Shown here: positions 35,786-44,972 of the stretch, piece after piece
Layout: each line of letters opens with the position of its first letter
Position numbering within the stretch: the stretch's first letter is position 1
Source: Pseudomonadota bacterium
Lineage (GTDB): Bacteria; Pseudomonadota; Gammaproteobacteria; Competibacterales; Competibacteraceae
Length of the DNA: 64,000 nt
Assembly (NCBI GenBank): GCA_022709365.1
Contig: JAKLIY010000010.1
Location: 44,574-108,573 of the forward strand
Direction of reading: 5' to 3'
Made by a program: the position numbers and the translations under genes
Notes under the pieces: generated by a model
The model's input: only the letters and a program-made list of their open reading frames with translations
The model's database searches: none
What the model was told of the DNA's origin: nothing

Positions 35786-36700
35786 CTATTCGCTGGTGCC
35801 CGGCGCAGAACCGCTAAACTGGCAGCCACAGGATTGCAGATAGGCGCGGAACCGCTCGCCCAGTTCCGGATGACGCAAACCGTATTCGACCGTCGCAATC
35901 AGGTAGCCGAGTTTGCTGCCGCAATCATGGCGACGTCCGGAAAATTCATAAGCTAACACCTGTTCTTCGTTGATCAGCGCGGCGATGCCGTCGGTGAGCT
36001 GGATTTCATTGCCAGCCCCGCGGGGAATATGTTCGAGCAGGTCGAAAATTCGTGAGGTCAGGATGTAGCGGCCCACCACCGCCAGATTAGAGGGGGCATT
36101 TTCCGGCTTGGGTTTTTCGACGATGCCATCCACATTGCTCAGCCGGGTGGCGAAGGGCAGTGGATGGACGATGCCGTATTTGTTGGTTTCAGCTTGGGGC
36201 ACCCGCTCGACGCCCAGGATCGAACACTGGTATTTATTAAAATACCGAACCATCTGGCTCATTGCGCCGCCTTCCGTGGCGTCATCTTCGATCAGGTCGT
36301 CGGCCAGAATGACCATGAATGGTTCATTGCCCACGACGGGTCGGGCGCACAATACGGCATGACCCAGCCCCAGCGCTTCGGCCTGGCGGACATAGACGCA
36401 TTCCACCCCTTTTGGCACGATGTTGCGCACCACGTTGAGCAGGTCGGTTTTGCCACGGGTTTCCAGTTCAACTTCCAGTTCATAAGCCTTGTCGAAGTGA
36501 TCGGCAATGGCGTTCTTGGTACGGCCAATGATGAACACCAGGGTGTCCACTCCCGCCGCTACCGCCTCTTCAACCGCGTATTGAATCAGCGGCTTGTCGA
36601 CGATGGGGAGCATTTCCTTGGGACTGGCCTTGGTGGCCGGCAGGAACCGCGTTCCCAGACCAGCGACTGGAAAAACCGCCTTGCGCACACGCCGTTTCAC
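35786..36700 (-). CDS. galU: UTP--glucose-1-phosphate uridylyltransferase
   Basis: A 304-aa nucleotidyltransferase with [17 protein letters not shown] and [19 protein letters not shown], the UTP- and substrate-binding segments. It makes UDP-glucose for lipopolysaccharide and exopolysaccharide. The GTG at 36700 is chosen since GAGG lies 8 nt upstream and homologous GalU proteins begin just before RKAV; an ATG at 36781 would add 27 unlikely residues. Confidence 0.92.
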   Translation of the reverse strand: MKRRVRKAVFPVAGLGTRFLPATKASPKEMLPIVDKPLIQYAVEEAVAAGVDTLVFIIGRTKNAIADHFDKAYELEVELETRGKTDLLNVVRNIVPKGVECVYVRQAEALGLGHAVLCARPVVGNEPFMVILADDLIEDDATEGGAMSQMVRYFNKYQCSILGVERVPQAETNKYGIVHPLPFATRLSNVDGIVEKPKPENAPSNLAVVGRYILTSRIFDLLEHIPRGAGNEIQLTDGIAALINEEQVLAYEFSGRRHDCGSKLGYLIATVEYGLRHPELGERFRAYLQSCGCQFSGSAPGTSE

Positions 36701-36887
36701 GCTGTTTACCTCGCAGATGGAGTGATGAGAGATGGGTGGTGAATGACGCTGCATTGTCCGGCAAGCGGCGGGATTGGACAAGCCTGCTGGAAGTCCGCCA
36801 GCCAGAACATGCGAACTCCCTATCTAACGTGAGTTCTGGATAAAGATTAGGGAGGTGGCCCTTGGAGCGGAACCGGCTTAAGGTTGC

Positions 36888-37022
36888 CGGTATCACCGCG
36901 GCTAACCGCTCGGTCAAACCGATCTGGCGGTCGATGCCGCGTAGGATCACGGGATCGAAATCCGACGACAGCGCGCTGCCATTAAACGTTCTACGGAGGC
37001 TCAAACCAGCGATGGGGAAAAC
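36888..37022 (-). pseudogene. IS1380-family transposase remnant
   Basis: On the minus strand about 45 codons read FPIAGLSLRRTFNGSALSSD, then PVILRGIDRQIGLTERLAAV, the N-terminal signature of IS1380-type DDE transposases. The rest of the transposase and both ends are absent. It occupies most of the otherwise empty stretch 36701-37242 between galU and the exosortase gene; the remaining bases show only an AT-rich segment (37085-37160) that may hold the exosortase promoter. Confidence 0.65.
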
Positions 37023-37242
37023 GCAGTAATTTTGGGGTAGACTCAGGCAAGGGTGGCCTCGTTGAGTTTCTTCCGAAGCGCTATTAGCGTAAAACTTATT
37101 ATATCAATAAGTTAAAAGGTTTTTTTACCCCTTTTCTTGAATAATTCGGGAGTAATTATCCGCAACTTCCACCCGACTGTATATCCATAGATGGTCCTTT
37201 TGGTGGCAAAATTCCAGCTAAGGCTGAACGAAGGACATGATC

Positions 37243-37740
37243 ATGCGACGTTTTTTGCTGGCATTCATCGGAATCGGGTTGCTGCTGTACGGCGTGGTAT
37301 ACCTGCCACCGGTGCGAGACCAGCTTATTGCGCCTTTTACCGATGGGTTGACCGTGGCGGCGGGCGGATTGATCACCCTGTTCGGCGGACAGGCCTGGGT
37401 ACAGGGTAATGTGTTGACGATTCCCGGTTTTAGCGTGCGCATCCTCGATTTGTGCAACGGCGTGGAAGCCACCTTGCTGTTGTGGACTGCCATACTGGCC
37501 TTTCCCGCGCCGTGGCCTTATCGACTGTGGGGTCTGCTGATCGGCGTGCTGGGAGTGCAAGCGATTAACCTAGCGCGAATTGTCAGCCTGGTATACCTGG
37601 GGGTGTGGAAGCCAGCGTGGTTCTACTGGGTGCATTGGTACGTCTGGGATGCGCTGATCTTGCTGGACGTGCTGTTGATCTTCCTGCTGTGGCTGCGCCG
37701 GCTACCGGTGGACATGACACCGCATGCCCCGGCTGCTTGA
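37243..37740 (+). CDS. xrtH: Exosortase H (IPTL-CTERM specific)
   Basis: A 165-aa multi-spanning protein with the exosortase/archaeosortase catalytic triad: Cys 71 in DLCNGVEA, Arg 112 in NLARIVSL and His 131 in WVHWYVWD. The small size fits exosortase H, a transpeptidase-like enzyme thought to cleave IPTL-CTERM sorting signals at the inner membrane. The ATG at 37243 is preferred over that at 37237 for spacing from AAGGA. Two IPTL-CTERM proteins lie 1.9 and 3.5 kb downstream on the same strand. Its end overlaps the next start by 17 bp. Confidence 0.9.
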   Translation: MRRFLLAFIGIGLLLYGVVYLPPVRDQLIAPFTDGLTVAAGGLITLFGGQAWVQGNVLTIPGFSVRILDLCNGVEATLLLWTAILAFPAPWPYRLWGLLIGVLGVQAINLARIVSLVYLGVWKPAWFYWVHWYVWDALILLDVLLIFLLWLRRLPVDMTPHAPAA

Positions 37741-38398
37741 TCCGCTGCTTCGCCTGCTGCTGGGCGCGGCGCTGTGCCTGCCGCTGTGTCTAGGGTTGTG
37801 GTGGTGGTTCGTCCGCAAGCCGCTGATAAATTTGTTGGTTTATGCGCTTGGCCTCGTCAGTCCATGGCTGTGGCCGGAAACCGTACTGGGCGTTGGTCTG
37901 GATGGCGATAAAGGTCTGATCGTAAGCCTGCTGCCGCCGCTGACCGACTCGGCCCGGATGTTCATGGCTTTGCCGTTGTCCTTCAACCGTGCGGCCGTGA
38001 TCCTGCCGCTGTTCTGGGGGTTGACGCTGGCCACGCCGGGACGTGGCCTGTTTCGCCGGCTGCTGCTCGGCACTCTAGTCTTGCTGCCGGTGGCGTTTGC
38101 GATGGTTCTGCTTTACGTGCAGTTTCAGATCGCGCTTTATCGAACCCACCTGCCCGTGTTGACGGAAACGCCGCCCGCCGAATATGCCTTGGCCTTGCCG
38201 GATCCGCTTTGGTTGTATCACCTGTGGGGGCTGGGCCGGCAACTGGCGGTTCTGGTGCTCCCAGTGTTTGCCCCCCTGCTCGCTTGGCTGTTGCTGCACC
38301 GATCTTTTCTCCGCACGGTCATCCTCGGTGGACTGCTGCAACGCGGTGCTCGATCCGGTCCCAGGCGGCCGGTGGCACCCCTGGACCCCGAAGTATGA
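37724..38398 (+). CDS. Exosortase H-associated membrane protein
   Basis: A 224-aa integral membrane protein with about four to five hydrophobic segments (LLLGAALCLPLCLGLWWWF, LLGTLVLLPVAFAMVLLYV, LAVLVLPVFAPLLAWLLL). It overlaps xrtH by 17 bp, the usual position of the exosortase H-associated partner. Function unknown; probably assists sorting. The stop overlaps the start of the next gene (ATGA). Confidence 0.82.
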   Translation: MPRLLDPLLRLLLGAALCLPLCLGLWWWFVRKPLINLLVYALGLVSPWLWPETVLGVGLDGDKGLIVSLLPPLTDSARMFMALPLSFNRAAVILPLFWGLTLATPGRGLFRRLLLGTLVLLPVAFAMVLLYVQFQIALYRTHLPVLTETPPAEYALALPDPLWLYHLWGLGRQLAVLVLPVFAPLLAWLLLHRSFLRTVILGGLLQRGARSGPRRPVAPLDPEV

Positions 38399-38994
38399 TG
38401 GTCCACCTTCCCCGATCACTGGCATTACTCGGCGTGTTGCTACTGCTCGGCTGTGATCCACAGCAGAGTCAATACCGGGTCGCGATGCAGCAATTATTTC
38501 ACCGCGACTACCGCGCGGGCGCCCTGACGCTGGCTTCGCTGGCCGAAAACGGCCACGCGCCGTCCCAATTCCGGCTGGGGATGCTGTATCGCCTGGGGTT
38601 GGGCGTGCCGCGCAACCCGCAGCGGGCCGTCTATTGGTTCGACAAAGCCGCCCGGCAAGACGATGTCGGGGGTCAGTACTGGCTGGCCGAATCCTTTCGA
38701 CGTGGGGAAGGGGTCCCGGTTTCACACGAACTGGCCTTCGAGTGGTTTCACCGCCTGGCCGAACGGGGTTACGCCCCGGCGCAGTACCAGGTGGCCCTGG
38801 CCTACGCGGACGGGCGCGGCATCGCCCGCGACGAACCGGCGGCCGTCCACTGGTTGCGACGGGCCAGCGCGGGGGGATACCCGGACGCCGCCCGGCGGCT
38901 GGCGCGGGCCTATCGGCACGGCGAACTGGGCTTGCCGCGCGATCCGGCGCAAGCCGGGGCCTGGGAGCGGAAAACCCAGCCGGCGCGGTTTTGA
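38395..38994 (+). CDS. Sel1-repeat lipoprotein
   Basis: A 199-aa lipoprotein: signal with lipobox LLLLGC (Cys 20), then four Sel1-like repeats (FRLGMLYRLGLGVPRNPQRA, YWLAESFRRGEGVPVSHELA, YQVALAYADGRGIARDEPAA and a last one ending GELGLPRDPAQA). Translationally coupled to the exosortase pair by an ATGA overlap, so it may belong to the sorting operon. Its last 114 bp are duplicated at 40473. Confidence 0.85.
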   Translation: MMVHLPRSLALLGVLLLLGCDPQQSQYRVAMQQLFHRDYRAGALTLASLAENGHAPSQFRLGMLYRLGLGVPRNPQRAVYWFDKAARQDDVGGQYWLAESFRRGEGVPVSHELAFEWFHRLAERGYAPAQYQVALAYADGRGIARDEPAAVHWLRRASAGGYPDAARRLARAYRHGELGLPRDPAQAGAWERKTQPARF

Positions 38995-39109
38995 TTTTTC
39001 GCGCTTTTTTCGTCAGCGGCGGTGCTGGCGGAAACCGGAATTGTGACGTAAATTACAGGGAAATAGTTCGCAGCAGAAATCATGAGGGAGGGTACTTCGA
39101 TGGCGCGTC
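38881..39109. repeat. 229-bp direct repeat, copy 1 (sel1 3' end plus IPTL leader)
   Basis: Matches 40473-40701 over 229 bp without gaps and with about 6 differences. It covers the last 114 bp of the Sel1 lipoprotein gene, the intergenic leader with an 18-base run GTGACGTAAATTACAGGG, the GGAGGG ribosome site and the first codons (MAR) of the IPTL-CTERM gene. Confidence 0.95.
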
Positions 39110-40230
39110 CTTATTGTCTTCGTCCACTCACCGGGGCACTCCTGGGGTCCGTCTTGAGCCTGTTCATCCTTTCCAGTGGGGCGGTCGCCGACCCCCCAGC
39201 GGCAGCGTATAGCTTCACGACCTTGGATGTACCCGGCGCCACTTCAACCCATCCCACCAGCATCAACGACAGCGGCCAAGTGACGGGAGGTTACGCTGTT
39301 AGATCCGGCGGTTGTAAAATTTGCGATCCCGACCAGGGTTTCGTATACAGCAAAGGCACGTTCACGACCATCGACCCGCCGGGCGCCACTTACACCGAAG
39401 CCCAGGGCATCAACGCGAGTGGCCAAGTGGCGGGATATTTCGCTGATAGTTCCGGCGGCCATGGTTTCATATACAGCTACAGCAACGGCGTGTTCACGAC
39501 CATCGACACGCCGGGTGCCATTGCCACCAATGCCACCAGCATCAACGATAGCGGCCAGGTGGTGGGTAGGTATGCTGATAGTTCCGGCGGCCATGGTTTC
39601 ATATACAGCAACGGCGTGTTCACGACCCTCGACGCGCCGGGTGCCACTTCAACCTATCCCACCAGCATCAACGCAAGCGGCCAAGTGGCGGGTTATTTCT
39701 CTAGCTTGGGTGTTCATGGTTTCGTGTACAGCAACGGCACGTTCACCACCTTGGATGCCCCGGGCGCTCAAATCACTTATGCCATCAGCATCAATGCCAG
39801 TGGCCAAGTGGCTGGTTATGGCCTCGATGCAGATGGAGGAGGTCATGGCTTCGTGTACAGCAACGGCACATTCACCACTTTGGATGTCCCGGGCGCTCGA
39901 GGCACTCATCCCGCCAGCATCAATGCCAGTGGCCAAGTGGTCGGTGATTTCATCAATGCAGATGGAGGTCATAGTTTCGTCTACAGCAACGGCACGTTCA
40001 CGACCCTCGACGTTCCGGGGGCCACTTCCACCTATGCCAGAAGCATCAACGATAGCGGCCAAGTGGCGGGAGGTTACTACGATGGCTCCCGCATCTATGG
40101 TTTCATCGCCACCCCGATGGTGACCGATATTCCCACCCTGAGCCAATGGGCGCTGCTGTTGGGCGGTGGGTTGCTGGTGGGCATGGCTTTGCTGGCCCAA
40201 GTCCGGCGGTCCCGTTTGCTGCGAGGGTAG
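39100..40230 (+). CDS. IPTL-CTERM surface protein with HAF repeats
   Basis: A 376-aa exported protein: signal peptide (LLGSVLSLFILSSGAVA), seven tandem HAF-type repeats of about 38-45 residues with the pattern FTTLDVPGATST, SINDSGQVAG and GFVYSNG, then a C-terminal sorting signal IPTLSQWALLLGGGLL with membrane helix and Arg-rich tail. It should be a substrate of the exosortase H encoded just upstream and end up at the cell surface. Start at 39100 follows GGAGGG by 7 nt. Adhesion or matrix role is possible but unproven. Confidence 0.9.
   Translation: MARPYCLRPLTGALLGSVLSLFILSSGAVADPPAAAYSFTTLDVPGATSTHPTSINDSGQVTGGYAVRSGGCKICDPDQGFVYSKGTFTTIDPPGATYTEAQGINASGQVAGYFADSSGGHGFIYSYSNGVFTTIDTPGAIATNATSINDSGQVVGRYADSSGGHGFIYSNGVFTTLDAPGATSTYPTSINASGQVAGYFSSLGVHGFVYSNGTFTTLDAPGAQITYAISINASGQVAGYGLDADGGGHGFVYSNGTFTTLDVPGARGTHPASINASGQVVGDFINADGGHSFVYSNGTFTTLDVPGATSTYARSINDSGQVAGGYYDGSRIYGFIATPMVTDIPTLSQWALLLGGGLLVGMALLAQVRRSRLLRG
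39214..40077 (+). repeat. Tandem in-frame repeats (HAF units)
   Basis: Seven head-to-tail units of roughly 114-135 bp inside the IPTL-CTERM gene, each with conserved blocks TTCACGACC...GACGCGCCGGG and CAACGGC...AGTGGCCAAGTGG. DNA similarity between units is high, so unit number can change by slippage or recombination. Confidence 0.85.
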
Positions 40231-40302
40231 TCGCCATCAGGAATCCCCAGCGGGGCGTCAGATAATTTGATTGTTTAGATGGATTTATGATGTGCTTACC
40301 GT

Positions 40303-40473
40303 ATGGGTGATGTCGGTTTGGTCAGACAGAAGTTTGAAGCACTGCGTCCGCTGATGGACGAAAGAATGCGGTACTTGTGCGCAGGTTCTGAAGCCGTCGC
40401 CTTGGGGTACGGCGGCATTGCCGTCGTGGCCGAGGCCACGGGGATGGCCCGAAATACCGTGGTTGCTGGCATC
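40303..40473 (+). pseudogene. ISAzo13-family transposase N-terminal remnant
   Basis: About 57 codons read VRQKFEALRPLMDERMRYLC and EAVALGYGGIAVVAEATGMA followed by RNTVVAGIR, the N-terminal helix-turn-helix region of ISAzo13-type transposases. The frame then runs straight into the duplicated sel1 fragment at 40473, so the rest of the transposase is missing. The 461-bp gap 40231-40691 between the two IPTL genes consists of this remnant plus repeat copy 2. Confidence 0.75.
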
Positions 40474-40701
40474 CGGACGCCGCCCGGCGGCTGGCGCGGG
40501 CCTATCGGCACGGCGAACTGGGCCTGCCGCGCGACCCGGCGCAAGCCGGGGCCTGGGAGCGGAAAACCCAGCCGGCGCGGTTTTGATTTTTCGCGCTTTT
40601 TTCGTCAGCGGCGGCGCTGGCAGAAACCGGAATTGTGACGTAAATTACAGGGAAATTGTTCGCGGCAGAAATCATGAGGGAGGGTACTTCGATGGCGCGT
40701 C
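40473..40701. repeat. 229-bp direct repeat, copy 2
   Basis: Second copy of 38881-39109. The first 114 bp are a non-functional sel1 3' fragment with no gene in front; the remainder supplies the same leader, ribosome site and first codons to the second IPTL-CTERM gene. Confidence 0.95.
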
Positions 40702-42050
40702 TTTCTCATCTACCCATCCCGCCCCTGCTGTGGCTCGTGCTGATTTTGTTCGGCCTTCCCGCTGGGGCGGCCACCTTCACCGTCACCAATTTCAACGACA
40801 GCGGCCTCGGTTCGCTGCGACAGGCTATCCTCGACGCCAACGCGGCGGCGGACGACGACATCATTGTCTTCCAAGGCGGCTTGAGCGGCACGATTACCCT
40901 GACTAGTGGGGAACTCGTTATCAGTAGTAACCTCACCATCAACGGGCCAAGTGCAAATGTACTGGCGGTGAGCGGTGATCGTCTCACCTTGCGGATTTTA
41001 AGCATCGCTCCAGGAGCAACGGTAACAATTGATGGGCTGACGCTCAAGGATGGTTTTGCTGGCTATCCAGTTGGCAACAACGGCGGCGGTATTAAAAACC
41101 AAGGCAATCTGACGGTTGCCAATAGCATCCTGTCCGGTAATTCATCTGGCAGTTACGGTGGCGCCATTTCCAATAGTGGCACGTTGAAAATCACTAGTAG
41201 TACTTTGATCAGTAATTCGTCGTCAGCACAACGTGGTGGCGTCGGAGGCGCTATCTACAACGAGGGCACACTAACAATTACCGATAGTACCCTATCCAAC
41301 AATGTGGCATCATTTGGTGGTGGCGCTATTGTTAATTCTGAAACTGGCACCCTGACAGTTTCCCATAGCACCCTAAGTGGCAATTCCAGCTTTCCCGGCG
41401 GCGGCATTGATAACCGAGGTACCCTAACAGTCGTTAACAGTAGCCTATCGGGTAACTCCGGCGGCGGCATTTTCAACTCCAATATCGGTACTTTGGCGGT
41501 CACCAACAGTACCCTATCGGGTAATTTTGGAGTCCCCGTTGAAGACAGCGGAGTTGGCATTTCCAACAGAGGGACCCTAACACTTGGCAATAGCCTAGTG
41601 ACTGGCAACAACGCGCCAACACGCATAGAAATTGACAACAACTTTGGCGGTGTTTTCATCTCCCAAGGCCACAACCTGTTCGGCGAGAACGGGATTTCCG
41701 GAGTGGAGGGAGGCACATTAACACCGACCGACATCGTTCCAACGGTCGGCATCAGCGCTATTCTCGCTCCCTTGGGCGACTACGGCGGGCCGACTCAGAC
41801 CCATCTTCTCGTCCCCGACAGCCCGGCGATCAACGCTGGCGACAACGCCCTAATCCCGAACGGCGTTTCTACCGACCAGCGTGGTTTCCCCCGCATCCAG
41901 AACGGCACGGTGGATATCGGCGCGGTGGAGGTCGTCGGTTCCGCGACTGACATTCCCACCCTGAGCCAATGGGCGCTGCTGCTGGGCGGGCTGCTGCTGG
42001 GCGGTATCGCTTGGTGGACTCTGGGGCGGACCCATTCGCTGCGAGGGTAG
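40692..42050 (+). CDS. IPTL-CTERM right-handed beta-helix surface protein
   Basis: A 452-aa exported protein: signal peptide (PPLLWLVLILFGLPAGAA), a beta-helix of repeats such as GTLTITDSTLSNN, GGAIVNSETGTLTVSHSTLS and GTLTVVNSSLSGN, a choice-of-anchor Q type end (PAINAGDNALIPNGVSTDQR, VDIGAVE), then the sorting signal IPTLSQWALLLGGLLLGG. Substrate of exosortase H. It shares leader and sorting-signal DNA with the HAF protein but not its middle. Confidence 0.9.
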   Translation: MARLSHLPIPPLLWLVLILFGLPAGAATFTVTNFNDSGLGSLRQAILDANAAADDDIIVFQGGLSGTITLTSGELVISSNLTINGPSANVLAVSGDRLTLRILSIAPGATVTIDGLTLKDGFAGYPVGNNGGGIKNQGNLTVANSILSGNSSGSYGGAISNSGTLKITSSTLISNSSSAQRGGVGGAIYNEGTLTITDSTLSNNVASFGGGAIVNSETGTLTVSHSTLSGNSSFPGGGIDNRGTLTVVNSSLSGNSGGGIFNSNIGTLAVTNSTLSGNFGVPVEDSGVGISNRGTLTLGNSLVTGNNAPTRIEIDNNFGGVFISQGHNLFGENGISGVEGGTLTPTDIVPTVGISAILAPLGDYGGPTQTHLLVPDSPAINAGDNALIPNGVSTDQRGFPRIQNGTVDIGAVEVVGSATDIPTLSQWALLLGGLLLGGIAWWTLGRTHSLRG

Positions 42051-42092
42051 TCGCAATCAGGAATCCGAAGCTGGGTGTCAGATAATTCCTCC

Positions 42093-42225
42093 TGTAAATT
42101 TTCCTGTGATCAGGGACTTTGGTCGAGGTGGCACACGATGCGCTAATCATAACTATCAATTAGTTGGAAGGTATTCAACAGCCCGGCCTACCCCATGACC
42201 GGCTGCTATCACAGGAAAATTTACA
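42093..42225. repeat. 133-bp MITE-like element with perfect 18-bp inverted ends
   Basis: TGTAAATTTTCCTGTGAT at 42093-42110 is the exact reverse complement of 42208-42225. The match continues outward across CCTC/GAGG with one mismatch. No ORF inside. This and the clpB terminator fill the space between the IPTL gene and clpB. Confidence 0.75.
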
Positions 42226-42232
42226 CGAGGAT

Positions 42233-42273
42233 AAAAAACCCTGCTGGCGCAGCGTAGAGCGCCAGTCAGGGTT
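42233..42273 (-). terminator. Intrinsic terminator of clpB
   Basis: Read on the minus strand, AACCCTG and CTGGCGC arms pair with GCGCCAG and CAGGGTT around a short loop and are followed by a run of six T. It lies just after the clpB stop at 42280. Confidence 0.85.
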
Positions 42274-42279
42274 TATCAA

Positions 42280-44880
42280 TCAATGACTTTTGGCTAAAAG
42301 CTGGGAACCCTTCCCGAACACCAGCCCCTCGCGCCCGGCATCCACAGTGACCGTATCGCCCGGGCCGAACTCGCCGGCCAGAATCCGCCGCGCCAGCGGA
42401 TTTTCCAATTCCTGCTGAATCGCCCGCTTTAATGGCCGCGCCCCATAAACCGGATCGAAACCTACCTCACCCAACCGATCCAGCGCTGTTGACGTGATGT
42501 CCAGCCCCATCTGCCGCTCAACCAGCCGTTGCCGCAGATAGCCGATCTGAATATCGGCGATGGCGCGAATCTGCTCCCGGCCCAGCGGATGGAACACGGC
42601 AACTTCATCAATGCGGTTGATGAACTCCGGACGGAAATGATCCGCCACCTGCGCCATCACCATGCTCTTCATCAGCGGGTAGTTATCCTGCGCCGCCAGT
42701 TCCTGAATCATCTGCGAACCCAGATTAGAGGTCATGACGATCACGGTATTGCGGAAATCCACCGTCCGCCCCTGTCCATCGGTCAACCGCCCGTCGTCCA
42801 GCACCTGCAACAGCACGTTGAACACGTCCTGATGCGCTTTCTCGATTTCATCCAGCAGAATCACGCTGTAGGGCCGCCGCCGGATCGCCTCGGTCAGATA
42901 ACCGCCTTCCTCGTAACCGACATAGCCGGGCGGCGCGCCAATCATCCGGGCGACCGAGTGCTTTTCCATGAACTCCGACATATCGATCCGCACCATGGCT
43001 TCTTCGGTATCGAACAGAAACGCCGCCAGCGCTTTGCACAATTCCGTTTTACCGACTCCGGTCGGGCCGAGGAACAGGAAGGAGCCATTCGGTCGGCGGG
43101 GATCGGATAACCCGGCGCGGGACCGGCGAATCGCGTCGCACACTGCCTTAACCGCATCGTCCTGACCCACCACCCGGCGCTGAATCGCCTCTTCCATGCG
43201 CAACAGTTTCTCGCGCTCGCCTTCCAGCATCTTGGCGACGGGAATGCCGGTCCATTTGGAGACAACTTCAGCAATTTCCTCGTCCGTGACCTTGTTGCGC
43301 AGCAGCTTGAATTGACCCACCTCAGCAGCGGTCGCCTGGGTCAATCGGCGCTCCAAATCCGGGATGCGGCCGTAGGTTAATTCGGACATTCGCGCCAAAT
43401 CACCCGCACGCCGCGCCGTATCCAGTTCCAGCCGCGCCCGTTCCAGCTCCTCCTTGACCTGCGCCGAACCGTGCAGGGCCAGCTTTTCCGCCTTCCACAC
43501 CTCTTCCAGATCGCTGAACTCACGCTCCAGCTTGGCGATTTCCTGTTCCAGCAATTCCAGCCGCTTCTTGGACGCTTCGTCACTTTCCTTTTTCAACGCC
43601 TCGCGCTCGATCTTGAGCTGGATCAACCGCCGTTCCAGCCGATCCATTTCCTCCGGCTTGGAGTCGATCTCCATGCGGATGCGGCTGCCGGCTTCGTCCA
43701 CCAGGTCGATGGCCTTGTCCGGCAGGTTGCGGTCGGTGATGTAGCGGTGCGACAGTGTAGCGGCGGCGACGATGGCTGGATCGGTGATTTCCACCCCATG
43801 ATGAACTTCATAGCGCTCGTTCAATCCACGCAGAATGGCGATGGTGTCCTCGACGCTCGGTTCATTGACCAGCACTTTTTGAAAACGCCGTTCCAGCGCC
43901 GCGTCCTTCTCGACATATTTGCGGTACTCATCGAGGGTGGTCGCGCCGATGCAATGCAATTCGCCCCGCGCCAGCGCCGGTTTGAGCATGTTACCGGCAT
44001 CCATCGAACCCTCGGCCTTGCCCGCCCCGACCATGGTGTGCAATTCGTCGATGAACAGGATGATTTGCCCTTCCTGCCTGGAGAGGTCTTTCAGCACCGC
44101 CTTGAGCCGTTCCTCGAATTCGCCGCGAAACTTGGCTCCGGCGATCAGCGCGCCCATGTCCAGGGCCAGCACCCGTTTGCTTTTCAACCCTTCCGGCACT
44201 TCGCCGTTAATGATGCGCTGGGCCAGACCCTCGACAATCGCGGTTTTACCTACGCCCGGCTCGCCGATGAGAACCGGATTGTTTTTGGTGCGCCGTTGCA
44301 AGACTTGAATTGTGCGGCGGATTTCATCATCGCGGCCAATGACCGGATCAAGCTTGCCCTGCTCGGCCCGTTCAGTCAGGTCGATGGTGTACTTCTCCAA
44401 GGCTTGCCGCTGATCTTCGGCGTTCTGATCATCGACTTTCTGGCCGCCGCGCAGGGCGTCGATGCCCCGCTCGATCAGACTCTTGGTCGCGCCGACCCGG
44501 TGCAGCAGCGCGCCCAGTTCGCTTTTGTCTTCCAGCGCCGCCAGCACGAACAGTTCGGAGCTGATATAGGCGTCCTTGCGTTGCTGGGCGAGCTTGTCGG
44601 TCAGGTTCAGCAAGCGCGACAGTGCATTGGAAATTTGCACGTCACCGCCGGTCCCGGTGACTTGCGGCAAGCGATCCAATGCTTCATTCAGTTGCGAACG
44701 CAGCAGCTTGAGGTTGACATCGGCCTGAGCGAGTAGTGGCCGCACTGTGCCGCCTTCCTGATCGAGCAGGGCTGCCATCACATGCGCTGGTTCGATAAAT
44801 TGATGATCACGGCCCACCGCCAGGCTTTGGGCGTCGCTCAGGGCCAGTTGAAACTTGTTGGTCAGTTTGTCCATACGCAT
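42280..44880 (-). CDS. clpB: ATP-dependent disaggregase ClpB
   Basis: An 866-aa Hsp100 protein: N-terminal repeat domain (1-145), AAA+ domain 1 with Walker [10 protein letters not shown], a coiled-coil middle domain (about 410-520), AAA+ domain 2 with GPTGVGKTE, and the C-terminal domain. It dissolves protein aggregates with DnaK. The ATG at 44880 has AGAGGG 9 nt upstream; a second Met two codons later is possible. A sigma-32-type promoter precedes it and a terminator follows, so it is a single-gene heat-shock unit. Confidence 0.96.
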   Translation of the reverse strand: MRMDKLTNKFQLALSDAQSLAVGRDHQFIEPAHVMAALLDQEGGTVRPLLAQADVNLKLLRSQLNEALDRLPQVTGTGGDVQISNALSRLLNLTDKLAQQRKDAYISSELFVLAALEDKSELGALLHRVGATKSLIERGIDALRGGQKVDDQNAEDQRQALEKYTIDLTERAEQGKLDPVIGRDDEIRRTIQVLQRRTKNNPVLIGEPGVGKTAIVEGLAQRIINGEVPEGLKSKRVLALDMGALIAGAKFRGEFEERLKAVLKDLSRQEGQIILFIDELHTMVGAGKAEGSMDAGNMLKPALARGELHCIGATTLDEYRKYVEKDAALERRFQKVLVNEPSVEDTIAILRGLNERYEVHHGVEITDPAIVAAATLSHRYITDRNLPDKAIDLVDEAGSRIRMEIDSKPEEMDRLERRLIQLKIEREALKKESDEASKKRLELLEQEIAKLEREFSDLEEVWKAEKLALHGSAQVKEELERARLELDTARRAGDLARMSELTYGRIPDLERRLTQATAAEVGQFKLLRNKVTDEEIAEVVSKWTGIPVAKMLEGEREKLLRMEEAIQRRVVGQDDAVKAVCDAIRRSRAGLSDPRRPNGSFLFLGPTGVGKTELCKALAAFLFDTEEAMVRIDMSEFMEKHSVARMIGAPPGYVGYEEGGYLTEAIRRRPYSVILLDEIEKAHQDVFNVLLQVLDDGRLTDGQGRTVDFRNTVIVMTSNLGSQMIQELAAQDNYPLMKSMVMAQVADHFRPEFINRIDEVAVFHPLGREQIRAIADIQIGYLRQRLVERQMGLDITSTALDRLGEVGFDPVYGARPLKRAIQQELENPLARRILAGEFGPGDTVTVDAGREGLVFGKGSQLLAKSH

Positions 44881-44916
44881 GGGTGGCTACCCTCTTGATG
44901 ATACGATTTCCCTACA

Positions 44917-44944
44917 AAATGGTAGTCATTTGTGGGAATTCAAG
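44917..44944 (-). promoter_or_regulatory. Sigma-32 (RpoH) heat-shock promoter of clpB
   Basis: On the minus strand CTTGAA (44939-44944) is followed after 14 nt by TACCATTT (44917-44924). This matches the RpoH consensus CTTGAA - 13 to 15 nt - CCCCATnT well and lies about 37-60 nt before the clpB ATG. Confidence 0.75.
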
Positions 44945-44972
44945 GGGGCGCTTCTCCGGTCGCGATCAGAAC

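Noticed and set aside
38995..39099. c-di-GMP aptamer in the IPTL leader
   Set aside because: The leader has GTGACGTAAA but lacks the GAAA hairpin and GACGCAAAG core of GEMM-I.
43471..44736. 421-aa plus-strand ORF
   Set aside because: Antisense shadow of clpB, caused by codon bias of the real gene.
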